Positions 53,681-62,624 are shown, numbered from the stretch's first letter. The stretch: DNA of 64,000 nt from Pseudomonadota bacterium (GCA_023423935.1 JAFAEQ010000052.1:1-64000); one strand, 5' to 3'. Numbers and translations are program-made. Notes: generated by a model not told the origin, from the letters alone.

Positions 53681-54106
53681 TTAGCCGGTGCCGTCGCGAC
53701 GCAGTTCGGCCTGGCGCTTGGCGCTATCGTACTCGGCGTCAGCGCGGTCCTTGCAATCCTTCTGTGCCGAACCCTGCAGAGCTTCGCACTTCTGGACGGC
53801 AACCTTGTGATTCGCGTCTGCCTGAGCCACGGCAACTTTGTACTCCGCCTTCGCTGCCTCCTCGCTCGCGTCCTGAGCCGCACCGGCTGCTTCGGCCGGA
53901 TCGCGGTCCGCCTGAGCCGTAGCGATGTCCTTCTGGGCATCCGCCATGTCCTCGCGTGCATCAGCCTGCGCTTCTGCCACGTCTTTCTGCCCTTCGGCCT
54001 GTGCGGTGGAAACGTCGTGCTGAACCTCGGCGGGTGACTCTGCCTTGTTACATCCGGCCATCGCGAGTCCCGCGACGGCGATCATCCATAGGGGGTTGAG
54101 TTTCAT
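53681..54106 (-). CDS. Ala/Asp/Gln-rich coiled-coil lipoprotein
   Basis: From the ATG at 54106 (AGGAG upstream) the product has 141 residues. A lipobox AMAGC gives Cys19. Residues about 28-75 repeat a pattern close to AQADxxxDxADAQKDIA, giving a charged alpha-helical repeat; the rest continues as a helix with two cysteines (VQKCEALQGSAQKDCKD) that may pair. I know no named family. It lies upstream of the BON lipoprotein gene on the same strand, and both are small envelope proteins. Confidence 0.82.
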   Translation of the reverse strand: MKLNPLWMIAVAGLAMAGCNKAESPAEVQHDVSTAQAEGQKDVAEAQADAREDMADAQKDIATAQADRDPAEAAGAAQDASEEAAKAEYKVAVAQADANHKVAVQKCEALQGSAQKDCKDRADAEYDSAKRQAELRRDGTG

Positions 54107-54642
54107 GTGTGTTCTCCTGAAGCTTGATTCGTGGAGCCATGCTGTTGTAGTCACAACGCAGGCGTCGCGTCGTTAACGCCCGGTCTATTCGAAGGTTCCG
54201 GAAGAGCGGTCGTGCGCTGTTCAACGCGGGTGTCACTGTTCTTTCTTCTGCTGACCTATCTCTTTCCTTGTTCTTGTCTCTGGCTCACCCGTCGAGTTGG
54301 AGCGCGCCGTGACTCTGCTCAATCGATCGCAGGGCGTCGCAACTCGACGACGCTTTAACGATGCCGTCAATGCAAGTTCGTCGATGCTCGCGTGGTGCTC
54401 GATGCGTTGTCGTGCGCGGAATGCGCGAGATTGGCGCGAAGGCATCGACGCCAGGCACCACGATGATCCCTTCGCAGGTAATTTTTCTGAGTTCTCAGGG
54501 CTATTCAGGGCCATGTAGGATTGTGCTGATATAGCGCCTTTTCCTCATACTGCATCATCGACGCCTACCCGCGAATTCGCTGACAGACTTCGGAACAGAT
54601 ATCGCATTGCGATCGTTCAGAAGCTCTGGCGGAGGCAACCCA
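54107..54642. other. Intergenic region between the lipoprotein gene and the AAA+ regulator
   Basis: I find no supportable gene in 536 bases. The short frames here have no ribosome-binding sites and contradict each other. The AT-richer stretch at 54480-54545 (TAATTTTTCTGAG, TGTGCTGATATAGCG) is the likely promoter area for the plus-strand operon. Confidence 0.4.
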
Positions 54643-55725
54643 ATGTCAACAAGAACCCCCTTGTCTGCGGAGCGGACTTCTTTGCCTTTCACGGCGAGCG
54701 ATGCACTCGATGTCGCAAGGGTGTGTAGCGTCGGTGGACTACTGGGCGAATCGACAGCGATGCAGCAGCTCTTCGAGCGCATCGCGCGGGTCGCACATAC
54801 GCACGCCACGATTCTGATGGTGGGTGAAGGCGGCAGCGGCAAGGAGCTGACCGCCCGCTGCATTCATCAGATGAGCACGCGTGCGGAGCAGCCGTTTCTC
54901 CTTTTGAACTGTGGCTCGCTGCCGGCGCATCTGATGGAAGCCGAACTGTTCGGGCGCGAGTCCGGACATCAGTTCGGTGCTCTGGGGCAGATGAGCGCGC
55001 CGGGGCAGATGAGCGCGCAAGAGGGCTACGTCGGTCGCACCGGGTCCGGCACTTTGCTGCTGGAAGATGTTCCCGAGTTGACGCCCGACCTGCAGCTCAA
55101 ACTCCTGCGCATGCTGGAGTCCGGTCGGCTGTTACGTGTGGGCGGCGAGCTCGAGTCGATCGTCAACTGCCGCGTGATTGCAACCATGCAGCGTGAGAGC
55201 GATGCCTCGCGTCTGCGTCCAGAGCTCTACGATTTTCTTTCGATCTGCATGGTCCGCGTGCCGGCACTGCGCGAGCGCGACGACGATGCAGAGCTCCTCG
55301 CAACCTATTTCCTCAATGTGCTGAACACCGAAGAGGGCACCGCGAAGCAGTTCACGCCCCAGTCGATGGAATGCATTCAGCAGTACCCATGGCCGGGCAA
55401 TGTGCGTGAACTACGTAATGCGGTGCATCGCGCCTTCGACATGGCGGAGCGCGATGTCGATTTGTGTGCTGCGCTCGAACGTACTTCGATCGCACAATCC
55501 TCGAGCGATGGGCAGATTTTGCGGATTCCTGTGGGTACACCGCTCGAAGACGTCGAACGTTGGATGATTATGGCCACACTGAGGAAATGTGAGGGAAACA
55601 AGACGCGGGCTGCGGCGTTACTGGGGGTGAGTCTGAAGACGCTCTACAACCGGCTCAACGCCTATCGCGCGCAAGGGTTCGATTTGAGCGATACCGATCG
55701 TCAACTCATCGAGGTGGCCAACTGA
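54643..55725 (+). CDS. Sigma-54-activator-like AAA+ protein with degenerate ATPase motifs
   Basis: From the ATG at 54643 (GGAGG eight bases upstream) the protein has 360 residues: AAA+ domain (about 30-265) and a C-terminal Fis-type HTH (about 318-350; TRAAALLGVSLKTLYNRLNAY). There is no N-terminal receiver. Walker A is intact (GEGGSGKE, 61-68) and so is the sensor-II region (WPGNVRELRNAV). However, the GAFTGA loop that contacts sigma-54 is absent, replaced by HQFGALGQMSAPGQMSAQ, which contains an 18-base tandem duplication. Walker B reads LLLED in place of LFLDE, and the arginine-finger segment is LRPELYDFL. It may bind DNA or a partner without remodelling sigma-54. Its stop overlaps the next start. 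Confidence 0.88.
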   Translation: MSTRTPLSAERTSLPFTASDALDVARVCSVGGLLGESTAMQQLFERIARVAHTHATILMVGEGGSGKELTARCIHQMSTRAEQPFLLLNCGSLPAHLMEAELFGRESGHQFGALGQMSAPGQMSAQEGYVGRTGSGTLLLEDVPELTPDLQLKLLRMLESGRLLRVGGELESIVNCRVIATMQRESDASRLRPELYDFLSICMVRVPALRERDDDAELLATYFLNVLNTEEGTAKQFTPQSMECIQQYPWPGNVRELRNAVHRAFDMAERDVDLCAALERTSIAQSSSDGQILRIPVGTPLEDVERWMIMATLRKCEGNKTRAAALLGVSLKTLYNRLNAYRAQGFDLSDTDRQLIEVAN

Positions 55726-56414
55726 TGTTCAATGCCCGAGAAAATGAAGTGCCAGAGACCCCGCGGAACGTGCAGGAACAGATACGCGTGCTGATTGTTG
55801 ACGATCACGCGATCTTGCGCGCTGGCGTCCGCGAAATGCTGGCCGACGAGGAGGACCTGCAGGTCGTAGGCGAGGCGGGATCCGCGGAGGAAGCGCTGCA
55901 GCTCATCAACAGCGGTACCAAAGTGGATGTCGTGGTACTCGACATCACCCTGCCAGGACAGAGCGGAATCGAGCTGCTCAAGCAATTGCGCAGCGAACGA
56001 CCGGATCTTGCGATTCTGGTGCTCAGCATGCACCCGGAACGCAGTTTCGCCGTACGTCTGATGCGCGCGGGCGCGAACGGCTACGTGCCGAAGATGATCG
56101 TGCCCGAAGAGCTGGTCAAAGCGGTTCGTGCCGTCGGTGCAGGACGTCGGTACATCACGCCGATCGTCGCGGAGCTGCTCGCATCCGATGCGGCATCGGA
56201 TGAGGAAGGGCCGCTGCACAATCGTCTGTCCGAACGTGAGCTTCAGGTCTTCACCCGTATCGCCAAGGGCATTTCGCCGGCCGTGATGGCAAATGAGCTT
56301 GGTCTAAGCGTGAAGACCGTGAGCACGTATCGGGCTCGCATCCTCGAGAAGATGGGCATGCGTAGCAACGCCGAAATCGCTGCTTACGCCGTGCGCAACC
56401 AGCTCGTCGACTGA
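55725..56414 (+). CDS. NarL/FixJ-type response regulator
   Basis: The 229-residue protein has a receiver domain (about 20-140; VLIVDDHAILRAGVREML, phospho-Asp in VVVLDITLPG, signalling Ser/Thr in LVLSMH, Lys in GYVPKM) and a LuxR-type HTH (about 165-228; LSERELQVFTRIAKGISPAVMANELGLSVKTVSTYRARILEKM). Its ATG shares one base with the stop of the AAA+ gene (TGATG), so the two are translationally coupled. No histidine kinase is adjacent. The large hybrid kinase at 17 kb lacks an output domain but is far away. Confidence 0.94.
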   Translation: MFNARENEVPETPRNVQEQIRVLIVDDHAILRAGVREMLADEEDLQVVGEAGSAEEALQLINSGTKVDVVVLDITLPGQSGIELLKQLRSERPDLAILVLSMHPERSFAVRLMRAGANGYVPKMIVPEELVKAVRAVGAGRRYITPIVAELLASDAASDEEGPLHNRLSERELQVFTRIAKGISPAVMANELGLSVKTVSTYRARILEKMGMRSNAEIAAYAVRNQLVD

Positions 56415-56420
56415 AGCTCG

Positions 56421-56460
56421 GAGAGCGGAGCCGCGACCGAGGTCGTGCAACTCCGCTCTC
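56421..56460 (+). terminator. Hairpin after the response-regulator gene
   Basis: GAGAGCGGAG (56421-56430) pairs perfectly with CTCCGCTCTC (56451-56460), with an inner CGACC/GGTCG pair, six bases after the stop codon. There is no T-run. Confidence 0.6.
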
Positions 56461-56712
56461 GTTGGCTCGCAAATCCATCAATAGTGCGCTGACTCTCGGC
56501 GCCCCTCTGTGCGCTTGTAGGCAAAAGACCTGCGGCAGCATCGCGATCATGTCGTGCGCGATCACCGTCGCAGATGGATTGTCTCCTGCGGACGAACTAC
56601 GGACGTCGCAAAAAAGTTGCGGAAAGACGGATCCCGAACGCGCGTAAGTGCGTTGGAGCAACAGTCGACATCTTTTGCCGACTTTAGCTTTCTGGTCGCG
56701 TTGTTCCGATCC

Positions 56713-56826
56713 TGTACAGTCCGCCACGTGGACCTCCCAGTTCGATGGGGCACCCGCTGAGATCCCGTCGACACCGCGAACGGCGGCTGTACATTTAAGG
56801 CCGCGCTTTTGCGCGGCCTTTTTTTT
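56713..56826 (+). ncRNA. Candidate structured RNA with its own terminator
   Basis: TGTACAGTCCGCC (56713-56725) pairs with GGCGGCTGTACA (56782-56793): twelve pairs with one bulged T. This closes a ~56-base internal region that can form further short stems such as CCCA/TGGG around 56736-56749. Three bases later a perfect intrinsic terminator follows. Both neighbouring genes converge on this region, so it is not a 5' leader; it is either an independent small RNA or a structured 3' end. It does not resemble 6S, SRP, tmRNA or RNase P RNA to me, and I could not find a clear promoter. Confidence 0.5.
56797..56826 (+). terminator. Strong intrinsic terminator
   Basis: AAGGCCGCGC (56797-56806) and GCGCGGCCTT (56811-56820) form a perfect ten-pair stem with a TTTT loop, followed by six more T residues. 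It ends six bases before the stop codon of the convergent peptidase gene. Confidence 0.92.
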
Positions 56827-56831
56827 GCGCG

Positions 56832-58493
56832 TTATTCCTTGCCCGGAGTGCGCGGGCTCGCAGCGAACGTGCGACCGAAGAAATCCCCGCGTTTCCAGCT
56901 CGGTCGCTGCGTCGAGTTTGCAACCTCCAGCAAGATGCGCAGATCGATGCGTGCGAGATCTGCCGCCGTTTCAAAGTCGATCGGTCCGGAGAGATCGTCG
57001 TTCGGCTGGTGATAGCGCCGATCGCGGAACTCGCGCCGCAGCTGCTCGAGGTCGACTTTCGGATCGCGTGCCCGAATGCCGCCGCTCAAGACCAGCGACG
57101 GAATGCCTTCGCGGATGAAGGAGAACTGGTCGCTGCGTACGAAGCTGACCTGTTCGGGCGTCGGATCGGGAGTGAGCTTGTAGCCTTGGGCCGTAACGGC
57201 CGCGCGAGCCACGGCGCCGAGCGAGGAGTGTTCTTCGCCAAGCGCCACGAAGTCGGTGACCGGCGCGAACAGCATCGGCATGTCGATGTTGATGTTGGCC
57301 ACGAACGTGGCGCCGGGCGGTGCGTGCTGCGCGAGATAGTCCGATCCGAGCAGGCCCTTCTCCTCCGCGGTCACCGCTGCGAACAGAATCGATCGCCGCG
57401 GCTTCACGCCCGAGGCGCTCAATGCGCGCGCCATCTCCAGCAGAATCGCAGTTCCCACCGCGTTGTCCTGCGCACCGTTGTAAATGGAGTCGCCGTTCAC
57501 CGCGACGCCTCGACCCAGATGGTCGAGATGCGCAGTCACGACGATGTATTCGTTCTTGAGCTTCGGATCATTGCCTGCAGCCAGTGCGAGCACGTTGGTG
57601 CTTTCCGTGCGCCGCAGCCCCGTCGTGGCGGACAGCGTGAGCAGGCCAGGCAGATCGAAGCCCTGCGGCTCGCCGTTCTCGGCGCTCTCCAGCACATCTT
57701 CGTAACTCTTCGGTCCGCCTTCGAACAGTTCCGCTGCAGCATCCTTGTTGAAGCGAAAGCGCAGCTTCAATTGCTCGTACGCGTTCTTCGGTTGCCCGTT
57801 CTCATCGAGCCAGCGCATCTGCGGCGTCCAGCTCATCGCGACCGTGCGCTCCCACGGAAACAAGCGAACATGCTCAGGTGAATCGACCATCACGACACCT
57901 ACCGCGCCGCGGTCGATCAACATCGGAAATTTCGTATACGTTGAGGAATAGTAGGCGCGCTGTGTGTGCGGAAAGCTCGTGGGTGCGCCCATGAAGATCA
58001 CGGCGATGCGGCCCTTCACATCCACGTTTGCGAAATCATCGTGATTCAACTCGGGCGCCGCGATGCCGAAGCCTGCGAAGGTCAATGGCGCGGTGAGTGT
58101 CGAGCTTGCAGAGAGATAGTCGGCTGAGGGCAGATAGTGCGTGCCGTACTCGAACGCGTGACTGCGGCCTCCCACCACGAGCTCGACGGAAGAGCCCGGC
58201 AGTACCGGCGTCGCTTCGACGAGCGGCACCGTTTGCAAATACGTCCCGCCATTGCCTGCGGGTTCGAGTCGGGCCTGACGGAATTGCGACGAGACGTAAC
58301 CTGCCGCGATGTCGTATCCGCGCGATGCAGCTGCACGGCCCTCGAGCAAGTCGCTTGCGAGAAATTCCACGTGCGCGCGGATCGCATCGGCCCGCACCAG
58401 CGTCCATGGGTCCGCGGCCATCGATGCCGTCGAACTCAGCATCAATGCGGCCAGCATCGGGCCGTAGAAGGCAGCGGTCTTGTGAGTGAACAT
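56832..58493 (-). CDS. Secreted M28 family zinc peptidase with PA domain
   Basis: The 553-residue protein has a signal peptide (cleavage near SMAA, residue 27), a PA-type insert (about 135-235) and an M28 catalytic domain (about 295-530). Zinc ligands and catalytic residues are visible: TAHLDHLG with His322, GAQDNAVGTA with Asp343, the TAEEKG Glu pair at 377-378, INIDMP with Asp404 and YHQPNDD with His495. It would act as an aminopeptidase in the periplasm or outside. The open frame continues upstream of the ATG but that is not protein-like. It is divergent from the NlpC/P60 gene. Confidence 0.93.
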   Translation of the reverse strand: MFTHKTAAFYGPMLAALMLSSTASMAADPWTLVRADAIRAHVEFLASDLLEGRAAASRGYDIAAGYVSSQFRQARLEPAGNGGTYLQTVPLVEATPVLPGSSVELVVGGRSHAFEYGTHYLPSADYLSASSTLTAPLTFAGFGIAAPELNHDDFANVDVKGRIAVIFMGAPTSFPHTQRAYYSSTYTKFPMLIDRGAVGVVMVDSPEHVRLFPWERTVAMSWTPQMRWLDENGQPKNAYEQLKLRFRFNKDAAAELFEGGPKSYEDVLESAENGEPQGFDLPGLLTLSATTGLRRTESTNVLALAAGNDPKLKNEYIVVTAHLDHLGRGVAVNGDSIYNGAQDNAVGTAILLEMARALSASGVKPRRSILFAAVTAEEKGLLGSDYLAQHAPPGATFVANINIDMPMLFAPVTDFVALGEEHSSLGAVARAAVTAQGYKLTPDPTPEQVSFVRSDQFSFIREGIPSLVLSGGIRARDPKVDLEQLRREFRDRRYHQPNDDLSGPIDFETAADLARIDLRILLEVANSTQRPSWKRGDFFGRTFAASPRTPGKE

Positions 58494-58646
58494 AGCGGAT
58501 CCGCATCCGAGGGCCGCGCGGGCCGACGCGCGCACAGTACACAGCCTCCGCTCGGATTGGGAGGCCCGCGCGGCCGCAAACCTTGGCACATCGCGCTGCG
58601 TTCGGCATCCTTCACATCTGCAGATTTGACGCTCGTATTGCATTCG

Positions 58647-59204
58647 ATGGACGCGGCCATTCCACATCTCACGTACAAGCATTGCGCCTGGCTGATCGCG
58701 ATTGCGCTGGGGTTGCAAGCGTGCGCATCGACCGCCCCGGCCCCGCATGCACTGCCGCCACTTGGCGACATCTCGCGCAACGATCCGCTGATTGAGGTCG
58801 TGCCGGCGGCGCCGACGCGTTCCGGCGCAGTGAGCTCGGTCGGCAGCGAGATCGTGATCCGTGCGCTTTCTCTGATCGGTGCTCCGTACCGATATGGCGG
58901 CAGCGGCCCGACCGCATTCGACTGCAGCGGGCTCGTTCGCTACGTCCACGAGGAGATTGGCATCGAGGTTCCGCGCACGGCCGCTGAACAATTCCGGGCC
59001 GCCACACCAGTCAAGATGGACGATCTCGTCCCCGGGGATCTTTTGTTCTTCAAAATCGCGGGCAAACGCATTTCACATGTCGCGATCTACGCCGGCTCCG
59101 GCCGCTTCGTACACGCACCCCAAACCGGCCGCGCCATCGAAATGCGCACGCTGGACGACGACTACTACCGCCCGCGCCTCGCGGGCGCTGGCCGGCTGTT
59201 TTGA
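58647..59204 (+). CDS. NlpC/P60 family lipoprotein (Spr-like endopeptidase)
   Basis: The ATG at 58647 gives 185 residues with a lipoprotein signal (LQAC, Cys26) and an NlpC/P60 domain (about 65-182). Catalytic Cys93 lies in FDCSGLVRYV, His144 in HVAIYAGSGRF and the third polar residue is His156 in FVHAP. GAPYRYGGSGPTAFDCSG is the standard entry to the active site. It should cleave peptidoglycan stem peptides, like MepS/Spr, from the outer-membrane inner face. Confidence 0.92.
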   Translation: MDAAIPHLTYKHCAWLIAIALGLQACASTAPAPHALPPLGDISRNDPLIEVVPAAPTRSGAVSSVGSEIVIRALSLIGAPYRYGGSGPTAFDCSGLVRYVHEEIGIEVPRTAAEQFRAATPVKMDDLVPGDLLFFKIAGKRISHVAIYAGSGRFVHAPQTGRAIEMRTLDDDYYRPRLAGAGRLF

Positions 59205-59210
59205 GAGAGA

Positions 59211-59367
59211 GACGGAAGCCGCAAAGACCGCATAAAAGAACTGGAATGTTCTGGGACCCAGTCGCGTCATGGAGTGCGACAACGGCCCGAGTCTCTGCTC
59301 AACAGACATCAACCTCAGACTGCAGCAGACCCGTTTCGAATTCTTTTATGCGGTCTTTGCGGCCGTC
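59211..59367. repeat. Palindromic repeat, copy 1
   Basis: Left arm GACGGAAGCCGCAAAGACCG and continuing CATAAAAGAA (59211-59240); right arm TTCTTTTATGCGGTCTTTGC and continuing GGCCGTC (59341-59367). The ~100-base core differs from copy 2 but shares an alignable segment around AGTCGCG. It begins seven bases after the NlpC/P60 stop codon. Confidence 0.85.
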
Positions 59368-59391
59368 CTTTCTTAAGTCTTGGGTCTGAGA

Positions 59392-59569
59392 GACGGAAGC
59401 CGCAAAGACCGCATAAAAGATACGAAAGTTCCGAGCGCGAGTCGCGCCGTCGAACGCAACGACCACCGCTCGAGTTCATCTTTGAGTCCCGCGGTGCGGC
59501 AGGAACTTGGAGCTCAGGTCTGCTCGCGATCCACTTTGAATTGTCTTTTATGCGGTCTTTGCGGCCGTC
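59392..59569. repeat. Palindromic repeat, copy 2
   Basis: Same arms as copy 1 (59392-59420 and 59544-59569) around a core of about 123 bases. Copy 1 is followed by CTTTCTTAAGTCTTGGG, nearly identical to CATTCTCAAATCTTGGG after copy 2. That second stretch is the 3' end of acs with its stop codon, so the tandem duplication included the last codons of acs. Confidence 0.85.
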
Positions 59570-59575
59570 CCATTC

Positions 59576-61525
59576 TCAAATCTTGGGCTTGTTCATCCGC
59601 TCACGCACCAGACTGTCGACGACGCTTGGGTCTGCGAGGGTGGAGGTGTCGCCGAGTTGGTCGTGTTCGTTCGCGGCGATCTTGCGCAGGATGCGGCGCA
59701 TGATTTTGCCGGAGCGGGTCTTCGGCAGGCTGGGTGCCCATTGAATGAAGTCGGGGGTGGCAATGGGTCCGATTTCCTTGCGGACCCAGTCGCGCAGTTC
59801 CGTGCGTAACGCTTCGTTCGATTCGGCGCCTGCGACGAGCGTGACGTACACGTAGATGCCCGTGCCCTTGATGTCGTGAGGGAAGCCGACGGCTGCGGCT
59901 TCTGCGACTTTGGAATGGGCGACCATGGCGCTTTCGATTTCCGCCGTGCCCAGGCGATGGCCTGCGACGTTGAGCACGTCGTCGACGCGGCCGGTGATCC
60001 AGTAGTAGCCGTCTTCATCGCGCTTCACGCCGTCGCCGGTGAAATAGCGGCCGGGGAATGTCTTGAAGTATGTGTCGATGAATCGCTGGTGATCGCCGAA
60101 GACCGTGCGCATCTGACCGGGCCAGCTGTCGGTGATGATGAGGTTGCCTTCGCATGCGCCGTCCAGCACGTTGCCTTCGTTGTCGACGACTGCAGGTTTC
60201 ACGCCGAAGAACGGCAGCGTTGCGGAGCCCGGTTTCTGATCGATCGCACCGGGCAGGGGCGAAATCAGGATGCCGCCCGTTTCCGTCTGCCACCAGGTGT
60301 CGACGATCGGGCAGCGACCGTCGCCTACGACGCGGTGATACCACTCCCAGGCTTCTGGATTGATGGGCTCGCCGACCGAGCCCAGCAGTCGCAGCGATTT
60401 GCGCGACCAGAATTTCACGGGGTCCTCGCCCTCGCGCATCAATGCGCGGATGGCGGTCGGTGCCGTGTAGAAGATCGTGACGTTGTGCTTGTCGACCGAC
60501 TGCCAGAAACGTCCGGCGTCGGGATAGTTCGGCACGCCTTCGAACATCACGGTGGTTGCGCCGTTCGCGAGCGGCCCGTAGACGACATAGCTGTGGCCGG
60601 TAACCCAGCCGACATCGGCCGTGCACCAGTAAACATCGTCCTCGCGCACGTCGAACACGAGCTCATGTGTCATCGCTGCATACACGAGATAACCGCCGCT
60701 CGTGTGAAGCACGCCTTTCGGTTTACCGGTCGAGCCGGAGGTGTACAGGATGAAAAGCGGATCCTCGGCGTCGACCGCTTCGGGTGCGCATTCTTTCGGC
60801 TGAGCGCTGACCAGCGGCTCGAACCATTCATCGCGTTCGTACATCGGCACTCGCACACCGGTGCGCTTGACGACGAGCACATGCTTCACGCAGTCCGTGC
60901 CCGGCGCTGTGAGGGCGACATCGACATTCGCTTTGAGCGGGATGCGCTTGCCGCCGCGAACGCCTTCGTCTGCCGTGATGACGATCGTGGAGCCGCAGTC
61001 CGCGATGCGGCCCGCCAGCGAATCGGCGGAGAAGCCGCCAAAGACTACGGAGTGAACGGCGCCGATGCGTGCACATGCGAGCATGGCCACCGCAGCTTCA
61101 GGAATCATCGGCAGATAGATCGTGACGCGATCGCCTTTGCGCACGCCGAGTGACTTGAGCGCATTGGCGCACTGACAGACGCGCTCATAGAGCTGCCGGT
61201 AGGTGATGTGCTCGGCGAGTTTGGGATCGTCGCCTTCCCAGATGATGGCGGTCTTGTCGCCGCGTCGCGTCAGGTGACGGTCCAGACAATTCGCGGAGAC
61301 ATTGAGCTTGCCGTCATAGAACCAGCGGATACGGAAGTCGTGCTCGTCGAAGCTGGTATCCCGGACCTTCGAGTACGGCTGGATCCAGTCGATGCGCCGG
61401 CCCATGCGTGCCCAGAAGCCGTTCGGATCGCGCACGGACTCCTGATAGAGCCGCTGATAGTCGGCACTCTTCAGATGGGCGAGGGCAGCAAACTCTTCCG
61501 GGACTTTGTAGATTTTCTGGCTCAT
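59576..61525 (-). CDS. acs: Acetyl-CoA synthetase
   Basis: The 649-residue protein is full length and matches AMP-forming acetyl-CoA synthetase throughout. The N-terminal region has [18 protein letters not shown]. The ATP loop [11 protein letters not shown] is near 265-275, followed by the [17 protein letters not shown] substrate pocket with the tryptophan that limits the acyl chain to acetate. [38 protein letters not shown] comes next, then [17 protein letters not shown] with the acetylation-regulated lysine. It activates acetate to acetyl-CoA. Its stop abuts the palindromic repeats. Confidence 0.97.
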   Translation of the reverse strand: MSQKIYKVPEEFAALAHLKSADYQRLYQESVRDPNGFWARMGRRIDWIQPYSKVRDTSFDEHDFRIRWFYDGKLNVSANCLDRHLTRRGDKTAIIWEGDDPKLAEHITYRQLYERVCQCANALKSLGVRKGDRVTIYLPMIPEAAVAMLACARIGAVHSVVFGGFSADSLAGRIADCGSTIVITADEGVRGGKRIPLKANVDVALTAPGTDCVKHVLVVKRTGVRVPMYERDEWFEPLVSAQPKECAPEAVDAEDPLFILYTSGSTGKPKGVLHTSGGYLVYAAMTHELVFDVREDDVYWCTADVGWVTGHSYVVYGPLANGATTVMFEGVPNYPDAGRFWQSVDKHNVTIFYTAPTAIRALMREGEDPVKFWSRKSLRLLGSVGEPINPEAWEWYHRVVGDGRCPIVDTWWQTETGGILISPLPGAIDQKPGSATLPFFGVKPAVVDNEGNVLDGACEGNLIITDSWPGQMRTVFGDHQRFIDTYFKTFPGRYFTGDGVKRDEDGYYWITGRVDDVLNVAGHRLGTAEIESAMVAHSKVAEAAAVGFPHDIKGTGIYVYVTLVAGAESNEALRTELRDWVRKEIGPIATPDFIQWAPSLPKTRSGKIMRRILRKIAANEHDQLGDTSTLADPSVVDSLVRERMNKPKI

Positions 61526-61735
61526 CGCAATCGACCGACCTCATAGGCGGAAGCCGAGCCTAGCGCAATCGAAACCGAAGGACGAGACGGACGGCCCCAT
61601 GGACCGCAAAAAGGAAACGCAGGCCGGCCGCGGGTCAGTGGAGCAGGCCAGGCACCTGCCCCGAACGGCCTTTGTCGTCAAACATAAATCCGATTCGTTG
61701 GCTCTTTCGATTCCGTCGGCGGACTTTGCGAGTTC

Positions 61736-62152
61736 CTACGTCAAGGCCTGACGTACGCGCTCCGCATGCGCGGCGAGAACGGACGCCGGCGCCATCTCTC
61801 GCGAATGCGATTTGAGCTCCTTGCCTTCGTAGCAGGGAACGATGTGGAAATGAATGTGGAACACGGTCTGACCGCCCGCGGGCTCATTGAACTGAATGAT
61901 GCGCATGCCATCCGGATTGAATGCCGCCTGCACGGCCTTCGCGATCCGCTGCGTGACGATGATCAGATTCGACAGCGCCGCCGGCTCGATGTCCAGAATC
62001 GTTCGCGCCTGGGTCTTCGGAATAACGAGCGTGTGCCCCTCCGACTGCGGCATCGCATCCATGAACGCAAGCGTCTGTGCGTCCTCATAGACCTTCGCCG
62101 CGGGAATCTCACCGCGCAGAATTTTCGCAAAGATGTTGTTGGAGTCGTACAT
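61736..62152 (-). CDS. HIT family (histidine triad) protein
   Basis: From the ATG at 62152 the protein has 138 residues. It has the HIT order: NIFAKILRGEIPAAKVYEDAQTLAFMDAMPQSEGHTLVIPK, then FNEPAGGQTVFHIHFHIVP with the histidine triad. It is a nucleotide phosphoramidase or hydrolase of the Hint type. The longer frame runs into the AT-rich repeat upstream and is not real. Monocistronic; about 210 bases without a gene separate it from acs. Confidence 0.93.
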   Translation of the reverse strand: MYDSNNIFAKILRGEIPAAKVYEDAQTLAFMDAMPQSEGHTLVIPKTQARTILDIEPAALSNLIIVTQRIAKAVQAAFNPDGMRIIQFNEPAGGQTVFHIHFHIVPCYEGKELKSHSREMAPASVLAAHAERVRQALT

Positions 62153-62159
62153 GGCAGAA

Positions 62160-62286
62160 GCAATTAGTAATGAGCAATGAGCATTTAGCAAATTAGTAAT
62201 GAGCAATTAGTAATGAGTAATGGGGGAATGAGTTCAGAGTCCGAGTGCTCCTAATTGCTCATTACTAATTACTCATTACTCATTAA
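62160..62286. repeat. AT-rich palindromic repeat built from TAATGAG words
   Basis: The left part reads AATTAGTAATGAGCAATTAG and TAATGAGTAATG; the right part CTAATTGCTCATTACTAATT and ACTCATTACTCATTA is its reverse complement. Both arms are made of 7-base TAGTAATG/AGCAATT-type words. The element is strikingly AT-rich in a GC-rich genome and fills exactly the gap between the DUF4404 stop and the HIT start. Confidence 0.8.
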
Positions 62287-62288
62287 AT

Positions 62289-62555
62289 TCAGATCCCCGC
62301 TTTCCCCAGAGCGTCCACCACGCGGAGCAGGGCCGCGCCGAGCGAGGGGTGCTCTGCTTCGAAGTGTACGGCGAGCTCATCGAGGCGTTCGACCAGGGTG
62401 TGATCGTCGGCTGTCCCGCCGGAGGAGCGTTCCAGCAGGCGCGTAATGTCGGTGAGCAATGTCATCAGCAGTTCGCGATCCGCACTGTCGATGCTGTCGA
62501 GCGCGTTCAGATCTGTATGCAGCGCCTGGATACGTTCGCGGACATGTGTGTTCAA
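62289..62555 (-). CDS. DUF4404 family protein
   Basis: The 88-residue helical protein (MNTHVRERIQALHTDLNALDSIDSADRELLMTLLTDI, then VERLDELAVHFEAEHPSLGAALLRVVDALGKAGI) matches DUF4404 over its length. The family consists of short predicted coiled-coil proteins of unknown function, common in gammaproteobacteria. It stands alone between repeat and DUF4412 gene. Confidence 0.9.
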   Translation of the reverse strand: MNTHVRERIQALHTDLNALDSIDSADRELLMTLLTDITRLLERSSGGTADDHTLVERLDELAVHFEAEHPSLGAALLRVVDALGKAGI

Positions 62556-62624
62556 GATCGGCTCCTGTTCGTTAGCGGCAAGGTGTCACGGTGCGCGGGC
62601 GGGATCAATAGCGATGAACGCAGC

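Noticed and set aside
59204..59578. CRISPR-like array
   Set aside because: Only two units, with inverted arms rather than direct repeats with regular spacers, and no cas genes.
61526..61735. Gene between acs and the HIT gene
   Set aside because: No frame with a start signal; the gap seems to hold only the acs promoter and the 3' end of the HIT transcript.
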